Assembly: GCA_963921195.1 (NCBI GenBank)
Contig: OY992539.1
Coordinates: forward strand, 37,291,754-37,355,753
Direction of reading: 5' to 3'
DNA from: Pegoplata infirma
Taxonomy: Eukaryota; Arthropoda; Insecta; Diptera; Anthomyiidae
DNA: 64,000 nucleotides
Shown: positions 21,863 through 32,868 of the stretch, one piece after another
Numbering within the stretch: the first letter of the stretch is position 1
Layout: each line of letters begins with the position of its first letter
The notes under the pieces: generated by a model
Seen by the model: the letters and a program-made list of their open reading frames with translations, nothing else
What the model was told of the DNA's origin: nothing
The model's database searches: none
Position numbers and translations under genes: made by a program

Positions 21863-22590
21863 TATACCCTCCACTTAGTGGTAGAGCAATGGTTCTCAAC
21901 CCTTGACTCTCGCTCCACTGGGGGGAAATTTGAATGCTTCAGGGGGGCAACGATCAAGATTTTATAATTTTTTTTGTTAAATAAGCTAAAAAAAATATTA
22001 TTTTTTTTAGTTGATTATTGAAACTTTTTGCAAAAACTTTGTTTAAACGACGAATTTAACAAAAAGTTAGATTAACCCCAAGTATTTTTTTTTTAAACAA
22101 AATTTGAAAAATTTGGAAATTTTTCTTTAGTGTAGGGGGGACTTGTAGATTTTTTAAGAGTCAGAGTAAATATAGAGGGTATATATAAGTTTGTCATTCC
22201 GTTTGTAACTCTTCGAAATATCGGTCTGGGAACCCACAAAGTATATATATTATTGATCAGTGATCGACTTTAAAACATTCTAGCTATGTCCATCTGTCTG
22301 TCTGTCCGTCTGTCTGTGTGTTGAAATGGTGATCACAGCCAAAATATTAGACTGATATGACTGAAACTTATAACATTAATTGGAAGTTCTCCTAAGCAGT
22401 CTGGTATTGCATTTGAGTGAAATCGGTTCAGCGGTTCAAAAGTTAGGAACGAAATGTAAGGACACCTCAAAAATTCTGGTACACTCCACATAACCTTAAA
22501 ATACAAAATGCTTTGATTCGACTGCTGGTTGACTTATATGAACAGGATTCGATGCCGAGTGGAATTTAAACAAGAACAAACATGGCTTAA
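21863..22590 (+). mobile_element. Helentron-like element with a hAT-like insert
   Basis: Begins TATACCCTCCACTTAGTGG; continues after the insert at 22172 with AGAGGGTATATATAAG, CATTCCGTTTGTAAC, ACAAAGTATATATATT and GTCTGTCTGTCCGTCTGTC. The 3' half runs to GGAATTTAAACAAGAACAAAC and is cut by the next retrotransposon fragment, so the terminal hairpin is missing. Confidence 0.65.
21887..22170. mobile_element. hAT-like insert, left TIR CAATGGTTCTCAACC
   Basis: CAATGGTTCTCAACCCTTGAC is close to the CAGTGGTTCTCAA terminus of many hAT (Charlie-type) elements. The right end is degraded, and only TAGAG is repeated at both borders, so the boundary and 8-bp duplication are not certain. Confidence 0.5.
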
Positions 22591-22599
22591 AAACTAATT

Positions 22600-23425
22600 T
22601 TGCGGATTTCTTTTTAATTTTTTTTTTAAATTTAAACTCCCAAGAAGACAGCGCTTTAAGTGCTGCCTGGCTATCAGAGAGGATTGAATTGTGTGTACCC
22701 TTTGCAATAAAAACTCTGGCGCATATTTCAGACTAAAAAACTGAAGGCCATTTACCCATGGGTTCGGATATCCGTGTGTTTTCACCGTAAAAATCAGCTC
22801 CAACTCCAGAGGACATTTTTATCCGTCAGTATACCAGTTTAGGCTTCTAGTGTCCACATATGGGCCCGACCAGCTGCTGGAGGGTTTCAAAACACTCTAG
22901 TATCAGTTTAGATTTAAACTCCCAAGAAGACAGCGCTTAAAGTGCTGCCTGGCTATCAAAGAAGATTGAAATACAAGTACCATTTGCAATAAAAACTCTG
23001 GCGCATATTATAATAGCCTGAGTTTAAGACTGAACAACTGAAGGCCATCCACTCCAGCTCCAACTCTAGACGACATTTTTGATCCTTCAGTTTAGGCGCT
23101 TCTAGTGTCCACATATGAGCCATCTTCATCCCACTCTAGTCTACTCGGTATCACGATCTCAAATTTTCAGTCCAAGCGTACGTCATGATCGGTCTAACAA
23201 TAATTTTGTAGATACACATGACCATTCTGTGTCTCAATCCCCAGGTCCTACCAACAATTCTATTCGCTGCCCATAATTCAACAATAGCCTTTTTGATAGT
23301 GCCATCTTAATAAAAATTCCAAGTAAGTTTCGTATATAAGATTACTCCCAGATATTTAGCCCCCTTAGAGAGTTTGATAGGAGTATTCCGTAAAGAAATT
23401 GTACCTAAATTGAGATTTCTTCTTC
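22600..23425 (-). pseudogene. Degraded non-LTR ORF2 fragment with duplicated RNase H part
   Basis: Minus-strand reading of 23160-23420 gives reverse transcriptase thumb features (KYLGVIL, then WGLRHRM and the IVRP word). Positions 22610-22860 and 22905-23115 are two tandem copies of an RNase H segment; each encodes SDSQAALKALSSWE (22626-22667 and its partner) and remnants of TDGSK. Many stops. The two RNase H copies are about 85% alike by eye. This family differs from those at 5111 and 15172. Confidence 0.65.
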
Positions 23426-23553
23426 TATTCTATTTGAATATTTTACGTTTTGATTATTCATCTTATTCTTTTTTTTACCAATGCAAGTTGTGCATCCTTT
23501 CGTGCTGTTAAATATTTCTATTATTCCTAAACAAAATAAATAATTTGTCTAAA

Positions 23554-23572
23554 TGGCGCCCAACTTGGGGCC
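23554..23572 (+). other. Candidate LTR-retrotransposon primer-binding site, copy 2
   Basis: TGGCGCCCAACTTGGGGCC fits the TGGCGCCCAAC primer-binding pattern better than the first copy. The following bases (CGTTTTGATTATCAATTTC) loosely match those after 21572, which supports two copies of one leader region. Confidence 0.4.
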
Positions 23573-23574
23573 TC

Positions 23575-24960
23575 ATCAATATCTTTAGAATTTATAGGAA
23601 TACTTAACGTTTTGATTATCAATTTCAATTCTTCTATCGTTTTGTGTGGTATTTTCTATATTTTTCTTTAGTAAACACAAAAAGCAATTTAATAAGTGGA
23701 TTTTTTTTAAATACTTGAGACGTTTTGATGCCAGAAAATGCTCATTGTATTAGACTTAGACCAGGAGAATAAAAACAAACATTATGTCTTGAAAACCAAT
23801 TCTTAAATGTGAACAACTCAAAATTTTTATGTAAGAGCGTAAGTCATAATTCACTTACACATAATCTCAGGATTAATATTGGAAAGAAATCACAAAAATT
23901 AAATTAGCTTGTGATTGTCGCACATTCAGCTCTTCTTAACATACAGAGTAATTCCTTTACACACGCCATAAAAGAATCCAAAATAATTATACAAAATTTT
24001 TTTCGGAAAGTCTTATTTAGTCAACCTTTAATAGGTTAACGAAATAGACAAATTCCGAATTTCAAATTTCAAAAGATCTCCCTCTGATTATTCAAAAATA
24101 CCAACAAAATTTTAAATTATTTTCAGTAAATAAAATAACAAATTAAATAAACAAATTATTTATACAAAACCGAGACCTCGAGGGTTTTGTATAAATAATT
24201 TGTTTTATTTATACAAAACCAAGACCTCGAGCTCGAATATTTTATTTACTTAATATATATAACAAAAGGTCGAAGAAAACTCAACATTCTATTTAAATTA
24301 TTTTCATAAACGAAAATTTTTAACATTCGCAACCCATGCAGTCTCACCTACAATTTACAAAATTCTTCGAATCTTCAATTTTTTAGAAACACTGTGAAAT
24401 TTTCCAACCAATTAATGGCCACTAAGGTATTGCTAAATTAAAGGATCAATTAAATTTGTCTGTACATTTTTGTATAGGAAAATAAAACCACGTTAAGAAG
24501 AATTTGTATGGTATCATTTTCAATTTTACCATTGAGTTTTGAACCTTAAGGGCTTCCATATTATTCATTCATTCACAAGCATACACACATGTGACAAATA
24601 TGCCCAGAGAGTAACCGGTGTCAGTGAATGAATAACAGTGTCACTGCTACTACAACGCAATACAGTTTATTAAAATGTCTATACATAGGTAATATTAAGG
24701 TGTACCGAATTGTTAAAACTTTCGAAAAACAGGTAAACCGTGAACAATTAAATGCTGAATATGGAAAATTTTATGAAAACAGCTTGGATGGAAACTTTCT
24801 GCCAGCTACCAGAGCTTAAAGTTGACGAAATGGACATATTAGGACAAAGAATCATGTTTAAGCTGAAAATTTTGGAAATCTTGATTGTATTCAAAACCGC
24901 GATTTGGGTGCAAAGATGCTGATATTCAATCACGGCATGCTTTCTGTTTATTCCAAACGA
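23575..24960. other. Noncoding stretch with a small hairpin cluster
   Basis: AT-rich. A 22-bp near-perfect inverted repeat around GAGACCTCGAG lies at 24146-24209 (see separate entry). Short frames at 24628-24819 and opposite have no recognised similarity. Confidence 0.35.
24146..24231. repeat. Hairpin with ACCTCGAG loop and a third direct copy
   Basis: ACAAATTATTTATACAAAACC (24151) is complemented exactly by GGTTTTGTATAAATAATTTGT (24183), with GAGACCTCGAG between. The right arm is followed by another ATTTATACAAAACC plus AAGACCTCGAG. It looks like a duplicated unit with one inversion. Confidence 0.6.
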
Positions 24961-24989
24961 TTTAACTGAACAAAATTACGTATTTTGAC

Positions 24990-26680
24990 TAACTTTGATA
25001 GAAACTTCGAAGTTAAAATACCAATTAGGGAATATTGGCTGAAAAACTATGTTATGGCAGGGAATGCGATCTGAAACTTTACGGACGGATCGAAGTTGGG
25101 TATGGCTTCGGGACTATACTCTGAGTGCCTCGACATATGGTCATCATTGAGACTTCCGGACAAATGTAGTGTTTTCCAGGCCGAGGTATTTTATTATGAT
25201 AAGGTACCATTAACATTTTCGTGGATCGTCTTGCAACCCTAAAGGCCTTAGAATCAAACCGTGTAAAATCGGGAATTGTATACCATCCCTTTATTGAATC
25301 AGTCAGCAAACAGCTAGTCTGGGTCCCTGGATTTAGTGGTGTCACTGGGAACAAATTGGCTGATGAATGTGCAAGAAATGGATCTGAGTCAGTGGCGGAA
25401 CGTGTCGAACCTGATATCTCGGTTTTATAGTGAAATTGATGAACGAAATTGAAAGGATATCAGAGAGAAGAATGAATGATAGGTGGATATCACTGACTAC
25501 ATGCAGAATTCGCGAACCCTTCTTCCGATCTCAATCTTTACGGACGGATCGGACGGAAGATGAAGATGTGTACGGGTTCGAATGTATACACTGAATGCCT
25601 CGATATCAGGGATTCAGTGAGACTTCCGGACAAATGTTGTGATTTCCAGGCCGAGGTACTTGCAATTGATAAAGCCGCGCAGATGATTATGATAAGGGAC
25701 CTTAGTCCTTGCGCCATTAACATTTTCGTGGATAGTCTTGCAGTCAGCACACAGTCAGGCTAATCTTGATACGAATTGGCTGATTAATGTCGGTGGGGGA
25801 ACGTGTCGAATCTGATTTCTCAGTTCATGTAGTGGAATTAATGTACGAAATTGAGGATCTCAATATAAACAAGTCCCCGGGGCCGGATGATATTACGACT
25901 GTGGTCTTGAAACGGTGTGCTTCATTGCTGTCTCGTACTTTGGCACCATTATTTAGCTACTCGTACTGGGCAGGAGTTTTTTCTTTTGCTGGAAGGTGAC
26001 CACCGTCCAGCCAATACTAGAAAAGGGAGATGCTACAAAACCTGGAGTCTAATTCAGTTTAGTGCGATCAACAGTATGGTTTTGTGCGATCAATAGTGAG
26101 CGATCAACAGTATGGCTTTTGTAGAAGTCGTTGTACGGGAGACCTGGAAGAATATGTTTCGGAACACTCGAGTCGTTATATTCACAAATTTGGTGAAAGC
26201 AAAGTGTGGCACGGTGCACTCGTTTCGAAGTTTACTCTGTTTGGGGTCGTTAGAGATTTTTCTCGATTTATATCGAGCTTTCTAAGAGACCGCTCTATAC
26301 GTGTTGTTATAGATGGGTTCTCATCGCATGAGTTTCATTTGTATTCAGGGGTACCGCAAGGTTCTATTCTTTTAACGACCTTCTGGGTCTTATTTACATT
26401 CCTATCTATTCTTTCGCAGATGACAACAACATTTGTCATTAATTTTCATTCAATCATAGACCAAGCCTTATTGAGGTTGATGCTATGAGGCAGAACATGG
26501 ATGACACACTCAATCATGACCTTACGAAGACCTCCGAGTGGGGTCTTGTAGAGTAATTTGTTATGCTCGCAAGACCCAATGTTGTATGCTGACCCACAGA
26601 TGGCTTGTGGAATCAGCGTCATCTGAACTTATGGGCGGTATAACTATTATGGAATCAGACACTCTTGATGTTCACCTCTT
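24990..26680 (+). pseudogene. Scrambled Jockey-like ORF2 fragments: RNase H, RNase H, then RT
   Basis: Positions 25075-25430 encode RNase H pieces (SLRLPDKCSVFQAEV, LVWVPGFSGVTGN, LADECARNG); 25555-25765 repeat part of this (RLPDKCCDFQAEVLAIDKAAQ, NIFVDSLA). Then 25857-26530 encode reverse transcriptase: KSPGPDDI, LKRCASLLS, YGFCRSRCTGDL, FISSFLRDRSIRVVIDGFSS, GVPQGS, and a broken FADD region. In an intact element RT precedes RNase H, so at least two insertions or rearrangements are stacked. Many stops and frame changes; a 26-bp or so block (GATCAACAGTATGG) is duplicated at 26069 and 26101. Confidence 0.75.
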
Positions 26681-26687
26681 TCAGGTT

Positions 26688-27175
26688 ATGTTAGGTTGTA
26701 AGTGGCTGCTGACGTTTTACGTCAACACACGTAGACTCTGACGTCCATTGTGATACCACGGGACTGTAATAGTTTTGCCTACTAGTCGTTTAACCAATTT
26801 GAGCTTCTTATGAAACTCCTTAGATATTGAATTTTGACATCCGACGAATCAAAATGATCGTGCAGCTCCCTAGAACCCAGTGAAGCAGTACTTTGACCAG
26901 AAAGTGCCGGACAATGGCAGATGAAGTGTTCGATAGTTTCCAACACCTCTTCAATCATGAAACGGCAAAAGTCATTCGACGGCAAATTTAACCGCGTGCT
27001 TCCCTATAAGACAGTGTCCGGTAATTTTAGCAACCACCGTCGAAATCTCTCCTCTTGGAAGCGATATCAGCTCACTTGTGCGCCTCTGATTAAGAAAAGC
27101 CCAAATCAGTCATGTTGTCTCACACGTCCATGCATTCCCCATCTTTGAAGGCAGATCTTATTTTCAGAATTCGCT
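26688..27175 (-). mobile_element. 3' end of a second copy of the 5111-6104 retrotransposon family
   Basis: Minus-strand 3' end with a TAACCTAACATAACC-type tail at 26688-26700, the TGACGTAAAACGTCA hairpin (26713-26727) and the CGTGGTATCACAATGGAC motif (26743-26760). The protein part (26782-27000) is nearly the same as 5790-6000 of the first copy, including SNDFCR and HFICHCPALSGQ, but with one Cys of the Cys/His cluster lost (FCRFMIEE instead of FCRSCMDEE). It truncates the RT fragment to its left. No target duplication was found. Confidence 0.75.
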
Positions 27176-27199
27176 TTTAAAAAGTAAAAAAAAAAACAA

Positions 27200-27545
27200 T
27201 AAACTCGCACTTTTGTTTGTCCACTGTTACAGATTCTTCCAAAAAATATGACTTGGACCTCCTGATTTCAAAACTGCAATCCAAATTTTTACAGAGTGTT
27301 TCGTTTTCGATATATTCGCGTTTAAAAATTTTTCGACCAAAATTCACGTCCGAATTTTTTGACCAAACCCAGCTCAAAATTTCGGAAATTTTGCGTACTT
27401 TATTGGGACAATATTTATTTTTGTTAAAAAAATTTGGACATGAGTTTTTGGTCGAAATACGTAGTTTTTTCTAACTTTGACCGGTTGTTGCCGACTGAAG
27501 ATGACCTTGAAAAATTTTTCTTAAATTTTCCAACAATCAGCTCTA
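27200..27545. repeat. Noncoding repeat shared with 62880-63116
   Basis: Shares GACCGGTTGTTGCCGACT, TTTTGGTCGAAATACGTA and CAACAATCAGCT with 62960-63090. Function unknown; the T-rich frame at 27217-27474 is compositional. Confidence 0.5.
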
Positions 27546-27569
27546 ACATCTTTTGCCAGGTATTATAAC

Positions 27570-27842
27570 TTGAAATTCGAAGTTATGGGGAAGAGCACTT
27601 GTTATGTGAGTGTTCGGGTTTGATAAGAAACCGCCATACGCATTTTCGGCAAATATTTTCCGATTCCCTGGAATGCCTAAATGGTATCTCATTGATATCT
27701 CTATCAGAACAACTTAGAGAATCGGGTTAGAATATTTTGAATCAGAGGAGGAGTAATGAAATGACAATTAAGGGAATCACAATGGGCCTTATGGCCTCCG
27801 AGTGATTTCGCTAAATTAGCGAATGCCCATCCAACCTAACCA
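27570..27842 (+). mobile_element. C-terminal end of another non-LTR retrotransposon
   Basis: Encodes EEHLLCECSGLIRNRHTHF, the His-Cys-Cys end of the ORF2 Cys/His motif, to a stop at 27726-27728. The 3' UTR has GGGAATCACAATGGGCCT (27771-27788), a TTCGCTAAATTAGCGAA hairpin (27806-27822) and ends in CCAACCTAACC. So this fourth family shares the motif-hairpin-CCTAA order of the others. Confidence 0.65.
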
Positions 27843-28711
27843 TAGACAAAAAAGTTGAAAGAAAGTATGAAGTGAGGTTCAGATTGCTGGAAACTGAATT
27901 GTAGTGTTGGAAACTGTTAAAATTTATTTTGTAGAAACTATAAATATTCACATATCTAAAAAGACAAACCGACATTTAAAATCCTACTGACGATAACACT
28001 AACTGTAGTGTTTAAAACCGGTATGGGAATACCAGAAATGTCTACAATTTTTAGAAATTTAATTTTTCTTTTCTATTTTTTCAACTTGAACCCTTCTCAC
28101 CTACGTATTTTGACCAACAATCATGTTCGAATTAAAAATTTTATAAATACTGGTACTGATATTTAATCACGGTATATTTTATTACCAAAATTTTCTCATA
28201 ATAAGCTGTTAAGTTGCTTTTATGCCGTCGCCGAAAAATCCAGAACACCCTAATGTTTATTGCCATGGTTGAAGAGTGTGCAACTGTGTGTGACAATGGG
28301 AGTTGGTTTGTTTATAAGAGCATTTTCCCGGATGGTTTGTTGTTATTTGGTCGGTTTTCTCCAATGCTCCATCATATTATAGTATTGTATACAACTACTC
28401 AAATACAAACTGCAGCTGTCGTTGTTATTTTTTCTGTTTTCTGTTTTATTTTTTTCTGTTTGATTTCCAGAAGATTTAGCGAACAATTTCAATTTACTTT
28501 GGCAGATGCCAGGTGACACCAACACTACACCAGCAGCATCAATAGCAATAACATCACTAGGAAAATGACAACAAGATGGCAAAGTCATACTGACATTCAA
28601 TTTTTCTCCTCTATGTGTGTATGTTCTGTATGTTCATATAACCATCATAGTGAATATCAAATTACTTTGCAGTTTGTAGCTGAAGTAAAATTCAATATAT
28701 TTGATTTTTTT
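27843..28711. other. Apparently single-copy noncoding DNA
   Basis: Less AT-rich than its surroundings in places. The frames at 28214-28516 (+) and 28343-28600 (-) overlap each other and show no recognised domain; I do not call a gene. Confidence 0.35.
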
Positions 28712-28894
28712 TATACCCTCCACTCTAGTGATAGAGGGTATATATAAGTTTGTCATTCCGTTTGTAACACCTCGAAATATTGGTCTAGGACCCCATAAAG
28801 TATATATATTCATGATCCTCGATCGATTTTAAGACGATCTAGCGATGTCCGTCCGTCCGTCCGTCCGTCCGTCCGTCCGTCCGTCCGTCTGTCC

Positions 28895-28936
<42 letters not shown>

Positions 28937-29948
28937 TGAAAACACGCTAACTTTTGAAAGACTTTACGGAGGCTCCTGAAGTTTGGCATATATGTTGGAC
29001 ATTTACCTGGTCAGGTTGGTATTGCAATCCAGCGAAATCGGTCCAGTGGTTCAAAAGTTATAAGCAAGTGAGTGAATTTCGGCAAGGGATTTTCTGGAAT
29101 TTACGAGATAAAACACACTGTAACTTTCGAACGGCAATTCTGAGGGTGCTGAAGTGTGGCATATATATTTACCGTTCCTCTGGTCCGGTTCGTTTTAAAT
29201 TTCAGCCAAATCGGTCCGGCGGTTCAAAAGTTATTAGCAAAACCGTAAATTTCAGATTAGTTCACCTTAAATTCACGTGTTGAAAACCCGTTAAACATGT
29301 TTTAAAAACATTTGTAAGTCAGAAAAATATTTTAAAAGGTATTTTTGTCACACAAAAATATTTTTACACTAAACCAAAAAAAAAAATACACTTAAAAAAA
29401 AAGTTTACACTCAAAAAAAATTTTACACTCAAAAAAAAAAATTGGTAAATTATTTTTTTTTTTTTTTCAAAAATTAAAAAAAAAGTTTTTTTACACTAAA
29501 ACAAAAAAAAAATACACTCAAAAAAATTTTACACTCAAAAAAAAAATTAGTATTTTTTTTTTTTTTCAAAAATTAATAAAAAAAAAGTTTTTTTACAGAA
29601 AATAAAATATTTCTAACCAAAAAAAAAGTTTACACTTAAAAAAAAATTTTACACTCAAAAAAAAAAATTGGTAAATTATTTTTTTTTATTTTTCAAAAAT
29701 TAACAAAAAAAGTTTTTTTACACTAAAACAAAAAAAAATACACTCAAAATAAATTTTACACTCAAAAAAAAAAATTAGTAATTTTTTTTTTTCAAAAATT
29801 AATAAAAAAAGTTTTTTTACAGAAAGTAAAATATTTCTAACCAAAAATGTTATTTTTTTCACGTTAGAAAATTTACTATCACTTAAAAAGGGCATTGTGG
29901 AGGGTATTCATAGATTCGGCCAAGTCGAATTTAACTTTTCTACTTGTT
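28712..29948 (+). mobile_element. Complete long-subfamily Helentron-like element
   Basis: 5' end TATACCCTCCACTCTAGTG with a short inverted repeat (CTCTAGTGATAGAGGGTATA), then CATTCCGTTTGTAAC, CCCATAAAGTATATATATT, a GTCC/GTCT microsatellite at 28848-28935, a 350-bp middle with GAAATCGGTCCAGTGGTTCA and CAAATCGGTCCGGCGGTTCA repeats, an A/T-rich tandem array of TTTACACTCAAAAAA units (29370-29800), and the 3' end with hairpin ATTCGGCCAAGTCGAAT and ACTTGTT at 29942-29948. Non-coding. INE-1/DINE-1-type elements in Drosophila share the order of 5' inverted repeat, microsatellite and 3' hairpin. Confidence 0.75.
28848..28935. repeat. (GTCC)n-(GTCT)n tetranucleotide microsatellite
   Basis: About nine GTCC units pass into about ten GTCT units inside the Helentron-like element. 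Shorter versions sit at the same place in the copies at 22290, 31860, 32530, 44450 and 59410, so the microsatellite is carried by the element. Confidence 0.8.
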
Positions 29949-31140
29949 TTTTTTTAAATCTGTATAAAAATTTTTACACAGATTTTGATTTTTTTTATAG
30001 ATTCTGAAAATAATATCAAGGTTTGCAAGGTTTTTTTACTTTGTTATTTGTGTGTTGTTTGTTACTACTGCAGATGTTGTATATATTTTTTTTTATAGTG
30101 TATGAGTTTGAGATAGTGGAGGCTGGTTGGTTCTGGGCTGCCTGTTGTTCTACGTATGTATTTGTTGTTGTTGATCATCATCCGGATGTTATTATAAGCC
30201 AAAAAGAGAAACTTTTATAGGATTGGATTATATGATATATATATTTTTTTTTCATTTAGTATATAAAAATTTGTTATCATAAGGTATATAAACACCTTTA
30301 AACACCCTCTGTGTGGTGCTACTATTGATGCAAAACCATCGAAGGCAGCGGAGACTAGGACCATCACTTGCTTGTCAAATCATATTTATTATTGTATGTT
30401 TTCATTTGTAAAATTGCTTCCGAGAGCTGTGATTTCATGTGTTTTTTTTTTTTTTTTTTCCTGTATGTGTATTTTAGAACTCAAGCTTTTATATTCATTT
30501 CTCACACATACAAACATGAATGATGTATGAAATATAAATTCACATACCGTTATACAAATTCAGAAACGTATCAAAAAATTTTTTTACAGTAGTTAAGGAG
30601 GTGGTTTGTTTAGAATTCATGAGCTAAATTTATTAAAACCTCCGCAAAAGAAGGAGAAACTGCGCCAGGGTTAAATTCGACTCTTAACTACTCTAAACCA
30701 CAGTATTTATATATGAGTGTTTCTTCATCAACAGGGCCACATCTCTCTAAAAATTGGAATAGGTTTTACATTTTTTTTTTTAAATATTCGACATTACTTA
30801 CAAATATTTACTTTTGAATGCTGAGTGGGGGTTTTTAAATTTCAATATGACGGATCCAATAAGGCTCCCAATATTTTAAAAACCCCTGAATGAAATTTTT
30901 CCATAAGTCAGCAGTGTCTTCCCTGTCATAAATTTAGTTTAAAGTCGTTATCTATTACATTAGTCTAATTATCATTTAAACAAACTTTAATATTGTAACT
31001 TTGAAAGCAGCAAGGCTTACCAGATATTAATTGTCAATGGATCCATATACTGTTCCGATATCGGTTAGGTTGAAATTATAAAAAATGCTTTGTAATTATA
31101 TGGTAAAACAATAAATAAAAAAAAACTTGGTCATGGGATA
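29949..31140. other. Apparently single-copy noncoding DNA
   Basis: Some GC-richer stretches (30110-30200; 30310-30360) without a convincing frame. No element end recognised. Confidence 0.35.
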
Positions 31141-31145
31141 AAAAT

Positions 31146-31290
31146 TACACTGAGCTACAAAAAAAAAAATCAAAATCGAATATACTTTTCAAATGAGCTA
31201 GCGTAGGTTGCAGGTCGTCGAAAAGGTCATAAGAGTACCCATCCGACTTGTCAGACACCCTGAAATTTTAAAGTTATTTTAAAAAAACTT
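31146..31290 (+). repeat. Fragment of the ATTACACTGTGCTAC palindromic family
   Basis: ATTACACTGAGCTACAAAAA, AAATCGAATATACTTTTC and TTGTCAGACACCCTGAAATT follow the left arm of the palindrome at 40247-40656 in order. Confidence 0.6.
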
Positions 31291-31404
31291 TTTTGAACTT
31301 TTGTCACTAACCGATGTCACATCGCGATGTTCAATTTTCGAACTGTTTTGTTTAGAAGAAGGGCTTGCCACATGGGCTTTTAATGGAAATTCAGTTGATA
31401 TTTT

Positions 31405-31718
31405 TTGAAATATAATTGATCATTTTGGAATTATAATTGATCTTTTTCGAATTACAATTGATCTATTTCGAATAACAATTGATCTATTTCGAATTACAAT
31501 TGACCTTTTTCGAATTACAATTCCTCTTTTTCGAATGACAATTGATATTTTTCGAATTACAATTTACTTTTTTTCGAATTAAAATTGTTCTTTTTCGAAC
31601 TACAATTGCTATTTTTAAAATTACAATTGATCTTTATCGACTAACAATTGGAATCTTCCAATTACAATTGATCTTTTTCGACTAACAATTGAAATCTTCC
31701 AATTACAATTGATCAATT
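31405..31718. repeat. 20-bp minisatellite (TTTTTCGAATTACAATTGATC)
   Basis: About fifteen units of roughly 20 bp; common variants are TCGAATAACAATTGATC and CGACTAACAATTG. Continues after the Helentron-like element at 32357-32396, so that element inserted into the array. Confidence 0.85.
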
Positions 31719-32358
31719 TATACCCTCCAACTACAGTATGGGGGTATACTCACATTGTCATTCCGTTTGTAACGCATCGAAATATCGGTCGGGGACCCCA
31801 TAAAGTATATATTTTATTGATCTATGATCGATTCTAAGACTTTTCTAGAATGTCCGTATGTCCGTCCGTCCGTCTGTAAAAGACACGATGCAGTCCAAAA
31901 TAAAAGAGATAGACTCATTAAGTTTGGGAGGAATATGTCTTTTGGTCCTAGGCAGTTTAAGTTCGTAAATGGGCAAAATCGGACAAGGGGGAAAAGTTCC
32001 CCCTTGAAAAACTTAAGTTTCCTCTGAAAAACGCCATATTTTCACAGGTTTTTTTGTATTTTTGTTAAGCAAATAAAACAATTTGATGTCAGAAAAAGTT
32101 CAAGGTCCTACACTTGGACTTAGGATATAAATTTTTTTTTTTTGCCCTCCCCCCTTTTGTGGGCGTGGATATTAAAAATGTTTTTAAATAATGATAAAAT
32201 TGTACTACTTAAGCTCAAAAAGCATAATAATGTGTCCCCCAATGACCCCTTCTGCCCCCCAAAAAAAAAAACGCCCCTGCATTTTTTTAAAATTTTTTTT
32301 TTATATGTTGGAGGGTATTATAGATTCGGCACAGCCGAATTTAACACTCTCACTTGTT
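31719..32358 (+). mobile_element. Complete Helentron-like element inside the minisatellite
   Basis: 5' TATACCCTCCAACTACAGT with the partner ATGGGGGTATACTCAC, CCCATAAAGTATATA, GTCCGTCCGTCCGTC, and a 3' end GGAGGGTATTATAGATTCGGC with perfect hairpin ATTCGGCACAGCCGAAT and ACTTGTT. The flanks are minisatellite units on both sides and no clear duplication, as expected for Helitron-type insertion into T-rich sites. 640 bp, non-coding. Confidence 0.8.
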
Positions 32359-32396
32359 CGAATTACAATTGATCTTCGAATAACAATCGATCTTTT

Positions 32397-32868
32397 TATA
32401 CCCTTCAACCACAGTATGGGGGTATACTCACTTTGCCATTCCGTTTGTAACGCATCGAAATATCGTTCGGGGACCCCATAAGGTAAATATGTTATTAATC
32501 CATGATCGATTCTAAGACATTCTGGGAATGTCCGTCCATCCGTCCGTCTGTCTGTAGATGGCACGATGCAGTCCAAAATAAAAGAGCTATCATCCTGAAA
32601 TTTGGCACGAATATGTGTTATGGTCCTAGGCAGGATAAGTTTGGAAATAGGCAAAATGGGACAAGGGGGACAAAAGTTCCCCCTTGAAGATCTTAACCAA
32701 CCTCTAAAAAAAAAACACTTTTTTACATGTTTTTTTTGTATTTTTGTTAAATAAATGAAACATTTGATATATTTATCGCGATGGGAAGGTGCTGTCAACG
32801 TCCCCCACTGAACCCCTCACCCCCATTTTGATATCTTTTACTACTTGGTGGACATCGTGAACACATTG
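32397..32868 (+). mobile_element. Truncated Helentron-like element (5' part)
   Basis: TATACCCTTCAACCACAGT, GTTCGGGGACCCCATAAGGT and GTCCGTCCATCCGTCCG match the preceding element. It lacks the 3' hairpin and is cut by the retrotransposon fragment that starts near 32869. Two copies of this family are thus only 39 bp apart. Confidence 0.65.

Noticed and set aside
28214..28600. Overlapping open frames of about 100 and 85 codons on opposite strands
   Set aside because: No domain, no splice signals and no supporting context; the amino-acid make-up looks like translated noncoding DNA.
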